Assembly: GCF_001639145.1 (NCBI RefSeq) | Contig: NZ_LROY01000002.1 | Location: forward strand, 838,501 to 902,500 | DNA length: 64,000 nucleotides | Reading direction: 5' to 3' | From: Microbulbifer sp. Q7 | GTDB taxonomy: Bacteria > Pseudomonadota > Gammaproteobacteria > Pseudomonadales > Cellvibrionaceae | Shown: positions 8,537 to 19,320 of the stretch, in pieces | Numbering within the stretch: the stretch's first letter is position 1 | Layout of the letters: every line of letters starts with the position of its first letter | Notes under the pieces: model-generated | What the model saw: the letters and a program-made list of their open reading frames with translations, nothing else | Told to the model about the DNA's origin: nothing | Database searches by the model: none | Program-made: the position numbers and the translations under genes

Positions 8537-9591
8537 GCGGTCCGGCCTCCGTTCGTTGCTGCGCTGGATACACGGGTTTGTATCTTGCGTTGCTGTCGCC
8601 CACTTGCCCAGGCGGCGACCAGCGGGATGGCCGCCCACAGGAATGCCAGCAGCAGCGCAACGGCGAGGGGCCAGATGTACAGGGATTTCAGTGGGCGATA
8701 GGTTTCGGCTTCCTGTTCGACAGGCTCCAGACGGTCGAGTTCGGCGTAGATGCCCTCCAGCTCCTGGGGATTATGGGCGCGAAAGTAGAGACCACCGGTT
8801 TTGTCGGCGATGGCCTGCAGGGTTTCGCTATCGAGATCCCTCGACGGGTTGATACGGCGAGCGCCGAAGCGGGAGCCGAGCAACCCCGGCTGCACCATTT
8901 CTTCGGCCCCGACGCCGATGGTATACACCTTCACTCCGGCCTGTTTGGCGAGTTCGGCGGCCTTGAGTGGTGCGATTTCACCGGCGGTGTTGGCACCGTC
9001 GGTAAGCAGAATCAGCACCCGCTGATCGGCGGGTCGCTGGGTCAACCGTTTCACCGACAGGCCAATGGCGTCGCCGATGGCGGTACCCTGGCCGGCAAAC
9101 CCGATCTGGGCTTCGGTCAGCAGTGTGGCCACTGTCTCGCGGTCAAAGGTCAGGGGTGCCTGCAAATAAGCCCGGGTGCCAAACAACACCAGGCCCAGGC
9201 GATCCCCCTTGCGACGCAGCACGAACTCTCCCACGACTTTTTTGACCGCGGTGATACGCATGGCCGGGTTGCCGTTCAAGAGCATGTCCGGGGTTTCCAT
9301 GCTGCCGGAAATGTCCACAGCGATCAGCAGGTCGCGCGCACTGCTGGTTTCCGAAATCGGTTCACCGTACCACTGCGGACGTGCCGCGGCGGCGACCAGC
9401 AAGCTCCACAGCAGCCACAGTAGTACCAGGTTGAGGTGATTGCCGGCAGCGCTGCCGCCCTTGTGCGACAGCTTGCGGTAATAGGGCACCTTCAGTGCGC
9501 TACTCAGTGGTTCACTTTTGGGTAGCAGCAGGCGGGCCACAATCGGCAGTGGTAGCAGTACAAACACCCAGGGCAGGCCAAACTCAAACAT
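8533..9591 (-). CDS. batA: vWA-domain membrane protein (BatA-type)
   Basis: 352 residues. An N-terminal hydrophobic segment (FGLPWVFVLLPLPIVARLLL) and a second helix near residues 52-70 precede a von Willebrand A domain with the metal-coordinating DISGSM motif (D93, S95, S97) and LLTDGANTAGEIAPL further on. A C-terminal helix (LYIWPLAVALLLAFLWAAIP) places the vWA domain between membrane anchors, the standard BatA topology. It overlaps the DUF4381 gene upstream by eight bases and the vWA-TPR gene downstream by four, so translation of the operon is tightly coupled. It probably works with the MoxR ATPase as a metal-dependent adaptor. Confidence 0.9.
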   Translation of the reverse strand: MFEFGLPWVFVLLPLPIVARLLLPKSEPLSSALKVPYYRKLSHKGGSAAGNHLNLVLLWLLWSLLVAAAARPQWYGEPISETSSARDLLIAVDISGSMETPDMLLNGNPAMRITAVKKVVGEFVLRRKGDRLGLVLFGTRAYLQAPLTFDRETVATLLTEAQIGFAGQGTAIGDAIGLSVKRLTQRPADQRVLILLTDGANTAGEIAPLKAAELAKQAGVKVYTIGVGAEEMVQPGLLGSRFGARRINPSRDLDSETLQAIADKTGGLYFRAHNPQELEGIYAELDRLEPVEQEAETYRPLKSLYIWPLAVALLLAFLWAAIPLVAAWASGRQQRKIQTRVSSAATNGGRTA

Positions 9592-10210
9592 GGTCGGCCT
9601 CCGGTTGCTGTGCCGGCGCTGCGGCTTTCGCGGTGTCTAACTGGGGATGCTGGTGTTTGCGCGTCCAGTCAATTGCAAAGTCGCGCAGTGCTTGCAGGTC
9701 GGTCAGAGCTGCGTTGGCGTCGCTGTACAGGTTTTCCAGCAGCGCGCGGCGCGCGGCCTCCGGCATGGAATCATCGACCGCGGACTCGAGAAAGTTGATC
9801 CAGCGTTGCCCGGTCAGGGGCGCACAGGTGTCGCGCCCGAAGGTGACGACCGCAACCCGCTTGAGCAGGATATTGATCGCTTCCACCACCCTGGGTGCGT
9901 CGAGATCCAGCGCGCGCAGCAGGCGCACGCCTTCTGCGCGGTACAGGTTGCGGCGACGCTTTTCGCGCAGGCGCAGCAGCAACCAGCCTGCGGCGAACAG
10001 CAGTGCGACGATGAGCCCCGCAAGCATCCACCAGCCCGGTGCCAGCGGCCACCAGCCGATCGGCGCGGGCTCTTGAATGTCTTTCAGCTGCGCCAGCAGG
10101 CTTTGCATTTCCGGCGACATCGGGCTGGGGGCCGGCGGGTTCTGGGGAGCCGGTGCGGCCTGCTTCAGCGCGGCGCCTACTGTCATCACGCTTGTTATTA
10201 CACCAGCCAT
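9584..10210 (-). CDS. DUF4381 membrane protein of the MoxR/Bat operon
   Basis: About 208 residues. One transmembrane helix (APGWWMLAGLIVALLFAAGWLLL) is followed by a basic cytoplasmic domain with the pattern RNLYRAEGVRLLRALD and LTGQRWINFLESAVDD, as seen in DUF4381 proteins between DUF58 and vWA genes. The ATG at 10210 shares a base with the upstream stop (TGATG), which decides the start; the frame upstream of it lies inside the DUF58 gene. No enzymatic motif is visible. Context suggests a structural or adaptor role in the Bat complex. Confidence 0.85.
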   Translation of the reverse strand: MAGVITSVMTVGAALKQAAPAPQNPPAPSPMSPEMQSLLAQLKDIQEPAPIGWWPLAPGWWMLAGLIVALLFAAGWLLLRLREKRRRNLYRAEGVRLLRALDLDAPRVVEAINILLKRVAVVTFGRDTCAPLTGQRWINFLESAVDDSMPEAARRALLENLYSDANAALTDLQALRDFAIDWTRKHQHPQLDTAKAAAPAQQPEADHV

Positions 10211-11175
10211 CACGCCGGCCTCCGGCTCGGTGATGGTTGGCGTTCCCCGTAGGTGCTCAGCAATACCGGGACCACTGGCTGGGTGTTGTCGAAGTCGACC
10301 AGTGGCAGTCGCAGCCGCCGGCAAAGTCGCGCGGTCTGTTCGCGCACCCGGTACTGTTGATTGGCGAACTGCTGGCGCAGTAAACGGCTTGATTTGGCCA
10401 GGAAGGTCCGCTGCTGGCCATCACTGATGGTTAAGGGTTGTTCCGGCAGCTGCTGTTCCAGTGGGTCGGTGATGCGTAGCACCTGCAGGTCTGCGTGTCG
10501 CGTGAGCAGATAAAGCGGCTGTTCGCAGCTCTCATCGAGGTCGTGACAATCGCTCACCAGGAAAAGGGCGCTCCCGGGCCGAGCGATACGGCGGGCTTCC
10601 TCCAGTAGCACGCTGAGAGGCTGGCTGCCGTCGCTGGGAATCGGGCTTTGCAGTGCGCCGGCGGTTTCCACCATGCCGTGAATCGCCGCTAGGACCGCGT
10701 GGTGGCTGCGACGCGGACGCACCGTATCCACCCCCTGATCGGAAAATACCAGGGCGCCAATACGGTCGCCGTGCTGCAGGCCGGCCCATGCCAGCGCGGC
10801 GGCAATACTGCAGGCGGCGACCGATTTGAACGCATTCTGGCTGCCGAAGAACATGGGGGAACGCAGGTCGAGCAGGATCACCACCGGGCGCTCGCGCTCT
10901 TCCTGGAACAGCTTGGTGTGGGTTTCGCCGGTGCGCGCGGTCACGCGCCAGTCAATGGAGCGCACATCATCGCCCGGCTGGTAATAACGCACTTCCTCGA
11001 AATTCATGCCGCGCCCGCGATAACGGGTGAGCAGGTTGCCGGCCTGGTCGCTGCGGTTGACCCGCGGCTTGAACAGGCGCAGCTGGCGGGCGATATGGCG
11101 CAGGCGCACCAGCGGCGCCACCGTAGGGTAGGCGCCGCGGATGTTCAGGTCGTCGTGATTGATGCTTTTCTGCAC
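10210..11175 (-). CDS. DUF58 family protein
   Basis: 321 residues. The diagnostic DUF58 signature is visible as GRGMNFEEVRYYQPGDDVRSIDW followed by RTGETHTKLFQEERERPVVILLDLRSPM. The last part is a degenerate vWA metal site (D-x-R-S-x-M), so metal binding is uncertain. The rest is a vWA-like alpha/beta fold ending in a loosely conserved basic tail. It lies 40 bases after the MoxR gene and is coupled to DUF4381 by a TGATG overlap. DUF58 proteins are the constant partners of MoxR ATPases; the biochemical role is unknown. Confidence 0.9.
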   Translation of the reverse strand: MQKSINHDDLNIRGAYPTVAPLVRLRHIARQLRLFKPRVNRSDQAGNLLTRYRGRGMNFEEVRYYQPGDDVRSIDWRVTARTGETHTKLFQEERERPVVILLDLRSPMFFGSQNAFKSVAACSIAAALAWAGLQHGDRIGALVFSDQGVDTVRPRRSHHAVLAAIHGMVETAGALQSPIPSDGSQPLSVLLEEARRIARPGSALFLVSDCHDLDESCEQPLYLLTRHADLQVLRITDPLEQQLPEQPLTISDGQQRTFLAKSSRLLRQQFANQQYRVREQTARLCRRLRLPLVDFDNTQPVVPVLLSTYGERQPSPSRRPA

Positions 11176-11202
11176 GTCTGCTCGAAATTCTCTAGTGCGG
11201 GC

Positions 11203-12162
<960 letters not shown>

Positions 12163-12427
12163 ATCGTCACTTCTTTTGCCAATTTCCTGTTTCAATACGC
12201 TGCCCGGGGCGGGTGGCTATCTATCATCTTTATATATAGCTACTTGTCCGGTTTTCGCGGGTTGGTTGATTTTAGCGGCGATGTGCCGATAGGCAACCGC
12301 CAGCCCTAGCCCGGGCACCCAAAAGGCGGCAGAGTAGACAATTATTCTGACGTTTTGTTCTACCTTGATTCAGCAAATGTAGCATTCTTGCGTGCGATGG
12401 CGGTCGTGCGTTGATGGGAGGAAGCAC

Positions 12428-15400
12428 GTGAATATGGCGACGGTCATTACCGACAGCCGGGAAGGGCTGCTGGCACAGGTCAGCGGGCTTATCGAAAAGA
12501 AGCTGGGCGACAAGGCGGGCCCGGTGGCGGCTTTTGCTGCCCAGTTCCTGAATCAGTACCCGCTGGAAGATCTGGCGGGGCGGCGCCTGGCGGATGTGTA
12601 CGGGTGCATTTACACCAGCTGGGACTTTATCCAGCAGCGCGCCCAGGGCGCCCCCAAGATCCGGGTGTTTAACCCGCGCCTGGAAGAGCACGGCTGGGAG
12701 TGCTCCCATACCGTGGTGTGTGTATTGCAGCGGGACATGCCGTTTCTGGTGGACTCCGTGCGCATGGAGATCAACCGGCACAACACGGTCATTCACTCCA
12801 TCAAGAGCACCGTGATGCAACTGCAGCGGGGGGACGATGGACGGCTGCAGCGGCTGCTCGCCCCGGCCGCTCAGGATGAGGACCGCCGTCAGGACGATCC
12901 AGCGGTCAGCGCCGAGGCGTTGATCTATGTGGAAATCAATCTCGATACGTCCGCTTCCCACGCCTCAGAGCTGGCACGCGACCTCAAGGATACCCTGGGT
13001 GATGTGGCCCTGGCGGTGGACGATTACGTGCCCATGCTGGACACCTGCGCGGCCATGGAAGACCAGCTGCATGCGGTGTTGGCGGATAACGACGCCAATC
13101 TGGAAGAGGCCAGCGCGTTTCTGCAGTGGATGCGCGACGGCAACTTCACCTTCCTCGGCTATCGCGAGTACGAGTTCACCCAGCAGGGCGACAAAAAAGT
13201 GCTTTGCGAGGTCGAAGGCCGCCGTCTGGGGATTTTCAAAAACCTCCAGCAGCCTGCGGAACCGACGCCCGAATATGCCTTCAATGAGGGCAAGCAGCGA
13301 TTTTATCAGGGCCCCAATTTTCTGACGTTCGCCAAGTCCTCGGTCAAATCCCGGGTACACCGCGCTGCCTATTCGGACTACGTCAGCATCAAGCGTTACG
13401 ATGCCGCCGGTGAGGTGATTGGTGAATCCGCCTTTATGGGACTGTATACCTCGCCGGTATACACCGAGAGCCCGTCAAAAATACCCATTATCCGCCGCAA
13501 GCTGGCGTCGGTCATCGAACAGAGTGGACTTGCGCCGAACAGCCACGACGGCAAGGCGCTGAAGCGTATCCTCGACACCTTCCCTCGCGACGAGCTGTTC
13601 CAGAGCAGCACCTCCGAGTTATTCGAGACAACCCTCGGCGTGCTGGCCATGAACGAGCGCGCGCGGCTGCGCCTGTTTATGCGCAAGGACCCGTTCGGCA
13701 AGTTTGTCAGTGCCCTGGTGTATGTGCCGCGGGACCAGTTCAACAGTGAGCTCCGCGAGCGGATCAGTGATCGTATCGCGCGCACTATTAACGCGTTGGA
13801 CTACGACTTTACCACCTATTTTTCCGAATCGATTCTGGCCCGAGTGCACCTGGTGTTCCGTGTTGACCGCAATGTGCCGGTGGAATTTGATGTAGCGCGA
13901 CTGGAGGCGCAAATCGTGGATATTACCCGCAGCTGGGAAGATGTATTTCAGAGATCCCTGATCGAGACCCACGGTGAAGAGGTGGGCAGCCGCCTGACCA
14001 GTATTTTTGGCCAGGCATTCCCGGCGGGCTACCGTGAGGACTTTGAGCCGCGCATCGCCGTACAGGATGTGAGCTCTATTCAGGAATTGAATGAAAGCAA
14101 CCGGGTGGCCATGAGCTTTTACCAGCCGGTGGGTGCCGAGCCGGGGAGTTTGCGCTTCAAGGTGTTCAATGTGGGCGGTGGGCTGACCCTTTCCGATGTG
14201 ATTCCGGTACTGGAGAACCTCGGGTTGCGCGTCATGGGGGAATTCCCCTATACCATCCGCCCGAAGGGACAGCAGGATGTGTGGATGCATGAGTTCCGCC
14301 TGGAGTTCGGCTTGCCCACGCGCATTGATGCGCAGGCCTCTCGCTCTCTGTTCCAGGACGCCTTTGCCGCGATCTGGGATGGCGTGGCGGAAAGCGATTC
14401 GTTCAACCGCCTGGTGCTCGCGGCGCGGCTCAACTGGCGCGAAGTCACCATGCTGCGCGCTTATGCCCGCTACCTGAAGCAGACCAAATTCAGTGCCAGC
14501 CAGTCCTACATTGCGGCGACCCTGGCCAATCACGTGGAGATTACCCGCAACCTGGTGGCCTTGTTCCGGGCCATGTTCGACCCGCGCATCAATTCGGCGG
14601 ACCGCCAGGACCAGTCGCGGGTAGAGCGCCTGATCAGCAAGATTCACGATGGCCTCGACGCCGTGGATAACCTGAACGAAGACCAGGTCATTCGTCGCTA
14701 TCTCGACCTGATCCGCGGCACCCTGCGCACCAACTTCTTCCAGCTGGACGAGCAGGATCAACCCAAAGATTACATTTCCATCAAGTTCAGCCCGCGGGAT
14801 ATTCCGAATATCCCCGAACCGCGCCCGGAATTCGAGATTTTTGTGTATTCGCCCCAGGTGGAAGGGGTACACCTGCGCGGTGGCAAGGTGGCCCGGGGTG
14901 GCCTGCGCTGGTCCGATCGCCTGGAGGATTTCCGCACCGAAGTACTGGGCCTGGTAAAAGCCCAGAACGTAAAGAATGCGGTGATCGTTCCCAGTGGCGC
15001 CAAGGGTGGTTTTGTGGTGCGCAAGCCGCCAGTCGACAACAGCCGCGAAGCATTCATCGAATCCGGTATCAGCTGCTACAAAACGTTTATCCGCGGGTTG
15101 CTGGACATTACCGATAACCTGAAAGACGGCGAGGTAATACCGCCGGAGCGCGTGATCCGTCGCGATGCCGATGACCCCTATCTCGTGGTGGCCGCCGACA
15201 AGGGCACCGCGACCTTCTCCGATATCGCCAACGGCATCGCGGCCGATTACGACTTCTGGCTGGGCGATGCCTTTGCCTCCGGCGGCAGCAATGGTTATGA
15301 CCACAAGAAAATGGGCATTACCGCGCGCGGCGCCTGGGTGTCCGTGCAGCGCCACTTCCGCGAGATGGGCATCAATGTCCAGGCGGAAAATTTCTCGGTC

Positions 15401-17320
15401 ATCGGTATCGGGGATATGGGCGGCGATGTGTTCGGTAACGGCATGCTGCTGTCGGAACACATTTGCCTGAAGGGTGCGTTTAACCACCTGCACATTTTCG
15501 TCGACCCGAATCCGGATGCGTCCTCGAGCTATATTGAGCGCAAGCGCCTGTTCGAGCTGCCGCGCTCCAGCTGGACAGACTACAACCTGAGCCTGATCTC
15601 CAAGGGCGGCGGCATCTTCGAGCGTCGCGCCAAGTCGGTCAAAATCACCCCGGAGATGAAGCAGGCCTTCGACATTGCCGAAGACCAGCTCACGCCAAAC
15701 GAGCTGATCAGTGCGATGCTCAAGGCACCGGTGGACCTGATCTGGAATGGGGGTATCGGCACCTATGTAAAAGGCACTGGGGAAAGCCATGCCCAGGTGG
15801 GCGACAAGTCCAACGATAACCTGCGGGTCAATGGTGACCAGCTGCGTTGTAAAGTCTTTGGCGAGGGCGGCAACCTGGGTATGACCCAGCGCGGGCGCAT
15901 CGAGTTCTCCCTGAACGGTGGCCTGTGTAATACCGACTTCATCGACAATGCCGGCGGCGTGGACTGCTCCGACCATGAGGTAAACATCAAGATTCTGCTG
16001 GACAAGGTCGTGGCCAATGGCGACATGACCGAGAAACAGCGCAATCAGATGCTGGAGGAGATGACCGAGTCGGTGGCGGAGCTGGTACTGGACAACAACT
16101 ACAACCAGACCCGTGCACTGAGTGTGGCTTCCTACCAGGTCAGCGACCGGTTTGATGAGTACCGCCGTATTATCAATGCCCTGGAATCAGAAGGGCGTCT
16201 GCGCCGCGCACTGGAGTTTATTCCGGATAACGAAACCCTGAATGAGCGCCAGAATAAAAAACATTATCTGACGCGGCCCGAGCTTTCCGTCCTCATTTCT
16301 TATGTGAAAGTGAAGCTGAAGGAAGAGCTGCTGCACGCAAACATCATCGACAACGAGGATGTGCAGACTGCGGTGGAGTCTGCATTCCCGCCCGCACTGG
16401 TGGCCCGTTACAAGGCGCTGGTGTACGACCATCAGCTGCGCCGTGAGATTGTTTCCACGCAGGTGGCCAATGAGATGGTCAACAGCATGGGCATCACCTT
16501 CTATCACCGTATCAGTGGTGCCACCGGTGCGGATATCGACACCATAGCGGCTGCGTATATCAGTGCGCGGGATGTGTATCTGATGCGTGAGTTCCAGGAA
16601 AGCGTGGCGGCGCTGGATTACCAGGTGCCCGCAGAGCTGCAGCTGCAGTTGATGAATTCCATGATCGGCCGCGTGCGCCGGGCAACGCGCTGGTTTATCC
16701 GCAACCGCCGCGGTGACCTCGATCCCTCTCAGGAACGTGACCTGTTCCAGGAGCCGGTACAGCGGGTCATCCGCGCGCTGCCCGAAGTCCTGAGTGGCGA
16801 GCCGCTTCGCGAGTGGCAGTCGCGGCAGGAGTCGCTGTTGGCGGCGAACGTACCGGAACCCCTAGCACTGCTGGCGGCATCGCCGACGTATCTGTTTTCG
16901 GCGCTGGGGATTTCCGATTCGGCGCGCGTCAGCGATCGGCCGGTGGAAGAGGTGGCCAAGGTCTACTTCGCACTGGCCGACAAGCTCGGCCTGTACTGGT
17001 TTGGCAACCAGATCATTGCGCTGCCGTCGGAGACCTTCTGGCAGTCCCAGGCCCGGGAGACCAGCATGGACGACCTGGATAGCCAATTGGCTCGACTGGC
17101 GATTCATATCCTGCGTCTTGCGGGCGACGACGGTCTGGACATTGAAACCGCGGTGGAGCGTTGGGTCGCGTTGATGGCGCAGCCGATTCAGCGTTGGAAG
17201 AACCTGATCAAGGAATTGAAGTCGGCACCACAGGGCGACTTCGCCATGTTTACGGTGGCGCTGCGCGAGCTGATGTATCTCGCCAACGCCACCGCCGACT
17301 ATGAGACCCTTGGCGGTTAA
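12428..17320 (+). CDS. gdhB: NAD-specific glutamate dehydrogenase, large (about 180 kDa) type
   Basis: About 1630 residues, the length of the giant NAD-GDH family of proteobacteria and actinomycetes. It oxidises glutamate to 2-oxoglutarate and ammonia with NAD+. The N-terminal half has the regulatory regions of this family (DMPFLVDSVRMEINRH, FLGYREYEF); the catalytic centre lies in the second half with GGKVARGGLRWSDRLEDFR, VIVPSGAKGGFV, a nucleotide-binding segment around GIGDMGGDVFGNGML and IWNGGIGTYVK. I place the start at GTG 12428, six bases after GGAGG at 12417-12421; ATG 12434 is two codons further on and is nearly as likely. It is divergent from the MoxR operon and probably monocistronic. 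Confidence 0.95.
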   Translation: MNMATVITDSREGLLAQVSGLIEKKLGDKAGPVAAFAAQFLNQYPLEDLAGRRLADVYGCIYTSWDFIQQRAQGAPKIRVFNPRLEEHGWECSHTVVCVLQRDMPFLVDSVRMEINRHNTVIHSIKSTVMQLQRGDDGRLQRLLAPAAQDEDRRQDDPAVSAEALIYVEINLDTSASHASELARDLKDTLGDVALAVDDYVPMLDTCAAMEDQLHAVLADNDANLEEASAFLQWMRDGNFTFLGYREYEFTQQGDKKVLCEVEGRRLGIFKNLQQPAEPTPEYAFNEGKQRFYQGPNFLTFAKSSVKSRVHRAAYSDYVSIKRYDAAGEVIGESAFMGLYTSPVYTESPSKIPIIRRKLASVIEQSGLAPNSHDGKALKRILDTFPRDELFQSSTSELFETTLGVLAMNERARLRLFMRKDPFGKFVSALVYVPRDQFNSELRERISDRIARTINALDYDFTTYFSESILARVHLVFRVDRNVPVEFDVARLEAQIVDITRSWEDVFQRSLIETHGEEVGSRLTSIFGQAFPAGYREDFEPRIAVQDVSSIQELNESNRVAMSFYQPVGAEPGSLRFKVFNVGGGLTLSDVIPVLENLGLRVMGEFPYTIRPKGQQDVWMHEFRLEFGLPTRIDAQASRSLFQDAFAAIWDGVAESDSFNRLVLAARLNWREVTMLRAYARYLKQTKFSASQSYIAATLANHVEITRNLVALFRAMFDPRINSADRQDQSRVERLISKIHDGLDAVDNLNEDQVIRRYLDLIRGTLRTNFFQLDEQDQPKDYISIKFSPRDIPNIPEPRPEFEIFVYSPQVEGVHLRGGKVARGGLRWSDRLEDFRTEVLGLVKAQNVKNAVIVPSGAKGGFVVRKPPVDNSREAFIESGISCYKTFIRGLLDITDNLKDGEVIPPERVIRRDADDPYLVVAADKGTATFSDIANGIAADYDFWLGDAFASGGSNGYDHKKMGITARGAWVSVQRHFREMGINVQAENFSVIGIGDMGGDVFGNGMLLSEHICLKGAFNHLHIFVDPNPDASSSYIERKRLFELPRSSWTDYNLSLISKGGGIFERRAKSVKITPEMKQAFDIAEDQLTPNELISAMLKAPVDLIWNGGIGTYVKGTGESHAQVGDKSNDNLRVNGDQLRCKVFGEGGNLGMTQRGRIEFSLNGGLCNTDFIDNAGGVDCSDHEVNIKILLDKVVANGDMTEKQRNQMLEEMTESVAELVLDNNYNQTRALSVASYQVSDRFDEYRRIINALESEGRLRRALEFIPDNETLNERQNKKHYLTRPELSVLISYVKVKLKEELLHANIIDNEDVQTAVESAFPPALVARYKALVYDHQLRREIVSTQVANEMVNSMGITFYHRISGATGADIDTIAAAYISARDVYLMREFQESVAALDYQVPAELQLQLMNSMIGRVRRATRWFIRNRRGDLDPSQERDLFQEPVQRVIRALPEVLSGEPLREWQSRQESLLAANVPEPLALLAASPTYLFSALGISDSARVSDRPVEEVAKVYFALADKLGLYWFGNQIIALPSETFWQSQARETSMDDLDSQLARLAIHILRLAGDDGLDIETAVERWVALMAQPIQRWKNLIKELKSAPQGDFAMFTVALRELMYLANATADYETLGG

Positions 17321-17341
17321 CCTGGCGCGCAACGGGCGCAG

Positions 17342-17377
17342 GAAATCCGTACAGAAATCCGTACAGAAATCCGTACA
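17342..17377 (+). repeat. Three perfect tandem copies of a 12-bp unit
   Basis: GAAATCCGTACA occurs three times head to tail without mismatch just after the GDH stop codon, the third followed by ATAGG. The unit contains GTAC. It lies in the 200-base GDH-pyrD gap, 144 bases before the pyrD start. Function is unknown: it could be a protein-binding array or a simple slipped-strand expansion. Confidence 0.9.
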
Positions 17378-17409
17378 ATAGGCGCGCCCGCTCCGCAGGC
17401 CCGACATCT

Positions 17410-17435
17410 GGGCTGCGTCGAGCGGTGCGCAGCCC
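17410..17435 (+). promoter_or_regulatory. Stable hairpin in the GDH-pyrD gap
   Basis: GGGCTGCG and CGCAGCCC form a perfect 8-bp stem around a 10-base loop. No T run follows, so it is not a standard intrinsic terminator. It may be an RNA structure in the pyrD leader or a weak end for the GDH transcript. Confidence 0.4.
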
Positions 17436-17520
17436 GGAATAGCCCAGTAGAGTCAGTCCAAGTACAGCAAACCCGGGGGTGTGCTGACGCCCCCCTCGGG
17501 AATGAATCAAAAGGAAGCCC

Positions 17521-18561
17521 ATGTATCAACATTTGCGCAAAGCCCTGTTTGCGCTCGACCCGGAGCGGTCTCACCACCTTTCCATGGACGCCATCGGCGC
17601 AGCCGAGCGCCTTGGGCTCATGTCTCTGTTTGCGAGCGAGATCCCGGATGATCCCGTGGAGCTGATGGGACTGACCCTGCCAAACCCGGTTGGCCTTGCC
17701 GCCGGTCTGGACAAGAATGCGCAGGCCTTTAATGGCCTCGGTGCCCTGGGCTTCGGGTTTGTGGAAGTGGGCACGGTCACACCGCGTCCGCAGCCGGGCA
17801 ATCCGCACCCGCGCGTGTTCCGGCTGCCGGACGCTGAGGCGATCATCAACCGCATGGGCTTCAACAACGAAGGGGTGGATTACCTGCTGGAGCGGGTGAA
17901 GCGCCGCCGTTATTCCGGTGTGCTGGGTATTAACGTTGGCAAGAACTTCGACACCCCGGTGGAGAAGGCCGCGGACGATTATTGCCTGTGCATGGAGAAG
18001 GTCTATGCGCACGCCGATTACATCACCGCCAATGTTTCCTCGCCCAATACCAAGGGGCTGCGTGATCTGCAGTTCGGTGACAGCCTGAGCCAGCTGCTTG
18101 AGGCATTGAAGCAAAAGCAGGGCGCGCTCGCCGCAGAGCACGATCGCTATGTGCCACTGGCGGTGAAAATTGCACCGGATATGGATGATGATGCCATCAC
18201 CCATGTGGCGAAAACGTTGCGGGACCACGGCATCGACGGAGTGATTGCCACCAATACCACCATCGACAAGTCCTCGGTCGCGCACCTGGCCCATGGCAGC
18301 GAGGAAGGCGGGCTGAGTGGACGGCCGCTGACCGAGCGCTCCACCGAAGTGATTCGCAAATTGTCGGAAGCGCTGAAGGGTGAGATCCCGATCATCGGCG
18401 TGGGCGGGATTTTTGATGGAGAATCCGCAGCCGACAAGATCCGGGCGGGTGCTACCGCGGTACAGATCTACTCCGGCTTTATTTATCGCGGGCCGGAAGT
18501 GATTCGCGAGGCCGCGGCGGCCATTGCCGAACTGCACAAAGGGCGGGTGGTAAGCAAGTAG
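17521..18561 (+). CDS. pyrD: Dihydroorotate dehydrogenase (quinone), class 2
   Basis: 346 residues, the normal length of membrane-associated PyrD. It oxidises dihydroorotate to orotate in pyrimidine synthesis and passes electrons from FMN to quinone. The N-terminal amphipathic helical region ([20 protein letters not shown]) marks class 2. FMN and substrate motifs are [54 protein letters not shown] with the catalytic Ser, TNTTIDK and [23 protein letters not shown] lies just before the ATG. A strong terminator follows. Confidence 0.97.
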   Translation: MYQHLRKALFALDPERSHHLSMDAIGAAERLGLMSLFASEIPDDPVELMGLTLPNPVGLAAGLDKNAQAFNGLGALGFGFVEVGTVTPRPQPGNPHPRVFRLPDAEAIINRMGFNNEGVDYLLERVKRRRYSGVLGINVGKNFDTPVEKAADDYCLCMEKVYAHADYITANVSSPNTKGLRDLQFGDSLSQLLEALKQKQGALAAEHDRYVPLAVKIAPDMDDDAITHVAKTLRDHGIDGVIATNTTIDKSSVAHLAHGSEEGGLSGRPLTERSTEVIRKLSEALKGEIPIIGVGGIFDGESAADKIRAGATAVQIYSGFIYRGPEVIREAAAAIAELHKGRVVSK

Positions 18562-18608
18562 CGCTGCTGCGCCCTCTGTTGACGTCGCATGGCAAGTTGA
18601 AGTCGAGC

Positions 18609-18640
18609 AAAAATCCCGGGACATGTCCCGGGATTTTTTT
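18609..18640. terminator. Intrinsic terminator after pyrD, usable from both sides
   Basis: A perfect palindrome (AATCCCGGGACATGTCCCGG continuing to GATT) is flanked by A on the left and seven T on the right. It lies between the pyrD stop and the end of the convergent rmf gene, so it can serve both. Confidence 0.88.
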
Positions 18641-18711
18641 AACGGCTGCTGTAGGCCGTGTGAACCTGAATATAGGTTGATGCGTTATGGCTGGAGTTTT
18701 GTCCCTTGGCG

Positions 18712-18915
18712 TTACATGTTGGCCATGCGCTGCGCAACGGCCGCGCGACCGAAGCCGCTCCAGTAATCCTGTCGCCCCTGGCGCCAGCCGTTGACCCACT
18801 CCTGATGGAGTGATCGAGTTTCATGAGGACAGCTGTCGTGGTTTCTGCCTTCCATAGCAGCAACGTAACCTTTGTGGAAAGCTCTATCGTTCGGATTACG
18901 TTTTTGGCGTTTCAT
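18712..18915 (-). CDS. rmf: Ribosome modulation factor
   Basis: 67 residues, close to the usual size of about 55-70. It begins MKRQKRNPNDRAFHKGYVAAM and has the conserved C-P-x-x-T/R...W..GWR pattern (SCPHETRSLHQEWVNGWRQGRQD). RMF binds 70S ribosomes and drives their pairing into inactive 100S dimers in stationary phase. In pseudomonads rmf sits next to pyrD as here, which supports the call. A GAGG-like site lies upstream of the ATG. Confidence 0.93.
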   Translation of the reverse strand: MKRQKRNPNDRAFHKGYVAAMEGRNHDSCPHETRSLHQEWVNGWRQGRQDYWSGFGRAAVAQRMANM

Positions 18916-19320
18916 AGATAGGATACCTCGAACATCTTGACGAACTTGTTATGAACCCATGTTCACGAATGCTGCTGAACAGGAGTAACAATTTTCCCCC
19001 TGCGCACAATCCAGCTTATTGTGGGAATGGCCCGACAGGAAGACCTTGAGTAAACCAGATTGCAGCGGGCACCGGAATGAACCAATTCATCTGAAAAATG
19101 GCTCGTTTAGGAACAATCCGTATAGCGGCGTGCGTTATGTGGCTCATGCTGCTCATGGGAGCAATGTGAGCAATGCCAGCAATGTGGCTAGCGTTGTGTG
19201 GCCTGGATTTGCGGAATGCCGCGTGTCTTTCCGGTATCCTTGCGCACCCATGTCATCGGCAGTCCAGACCGCCCAACCTGACCGCGCCAAAATCGCCAAC
19301 TATTCACAGAGACTAATCTT
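18916..19320. other. 405-base gap between rmf and rlmL (divergent)
   Basis: No convincing gene. It must hold the promoters of rmf (minus) and rlmL (plus), but no strong -35/-10 pair stands out. Near the rmf side TGAAC and GTTCA form a small inverted repeat around 18952-18965 that could be a regulatory site. At 19160-19186 there are three imperfect 9-bp units of the form AGCAATGNN. An open frame at 19019-19324 lacks recognisable protein features and runs into the rlmL start. Confidence 0.6.

Noticed and set aside
13619..15976. A 785-codon open frame antisense to the GDH gene
   Set aside because: It has no recognisable domain and is a by-product of the codon bias of the GC-rich GDH gene, which has clear family motifs on the other strand.
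17342..17377. Triple repeat as a CRISPR array
   Set aside because: Units are 12 bp and directly adjacent with no spacers or cas genes.
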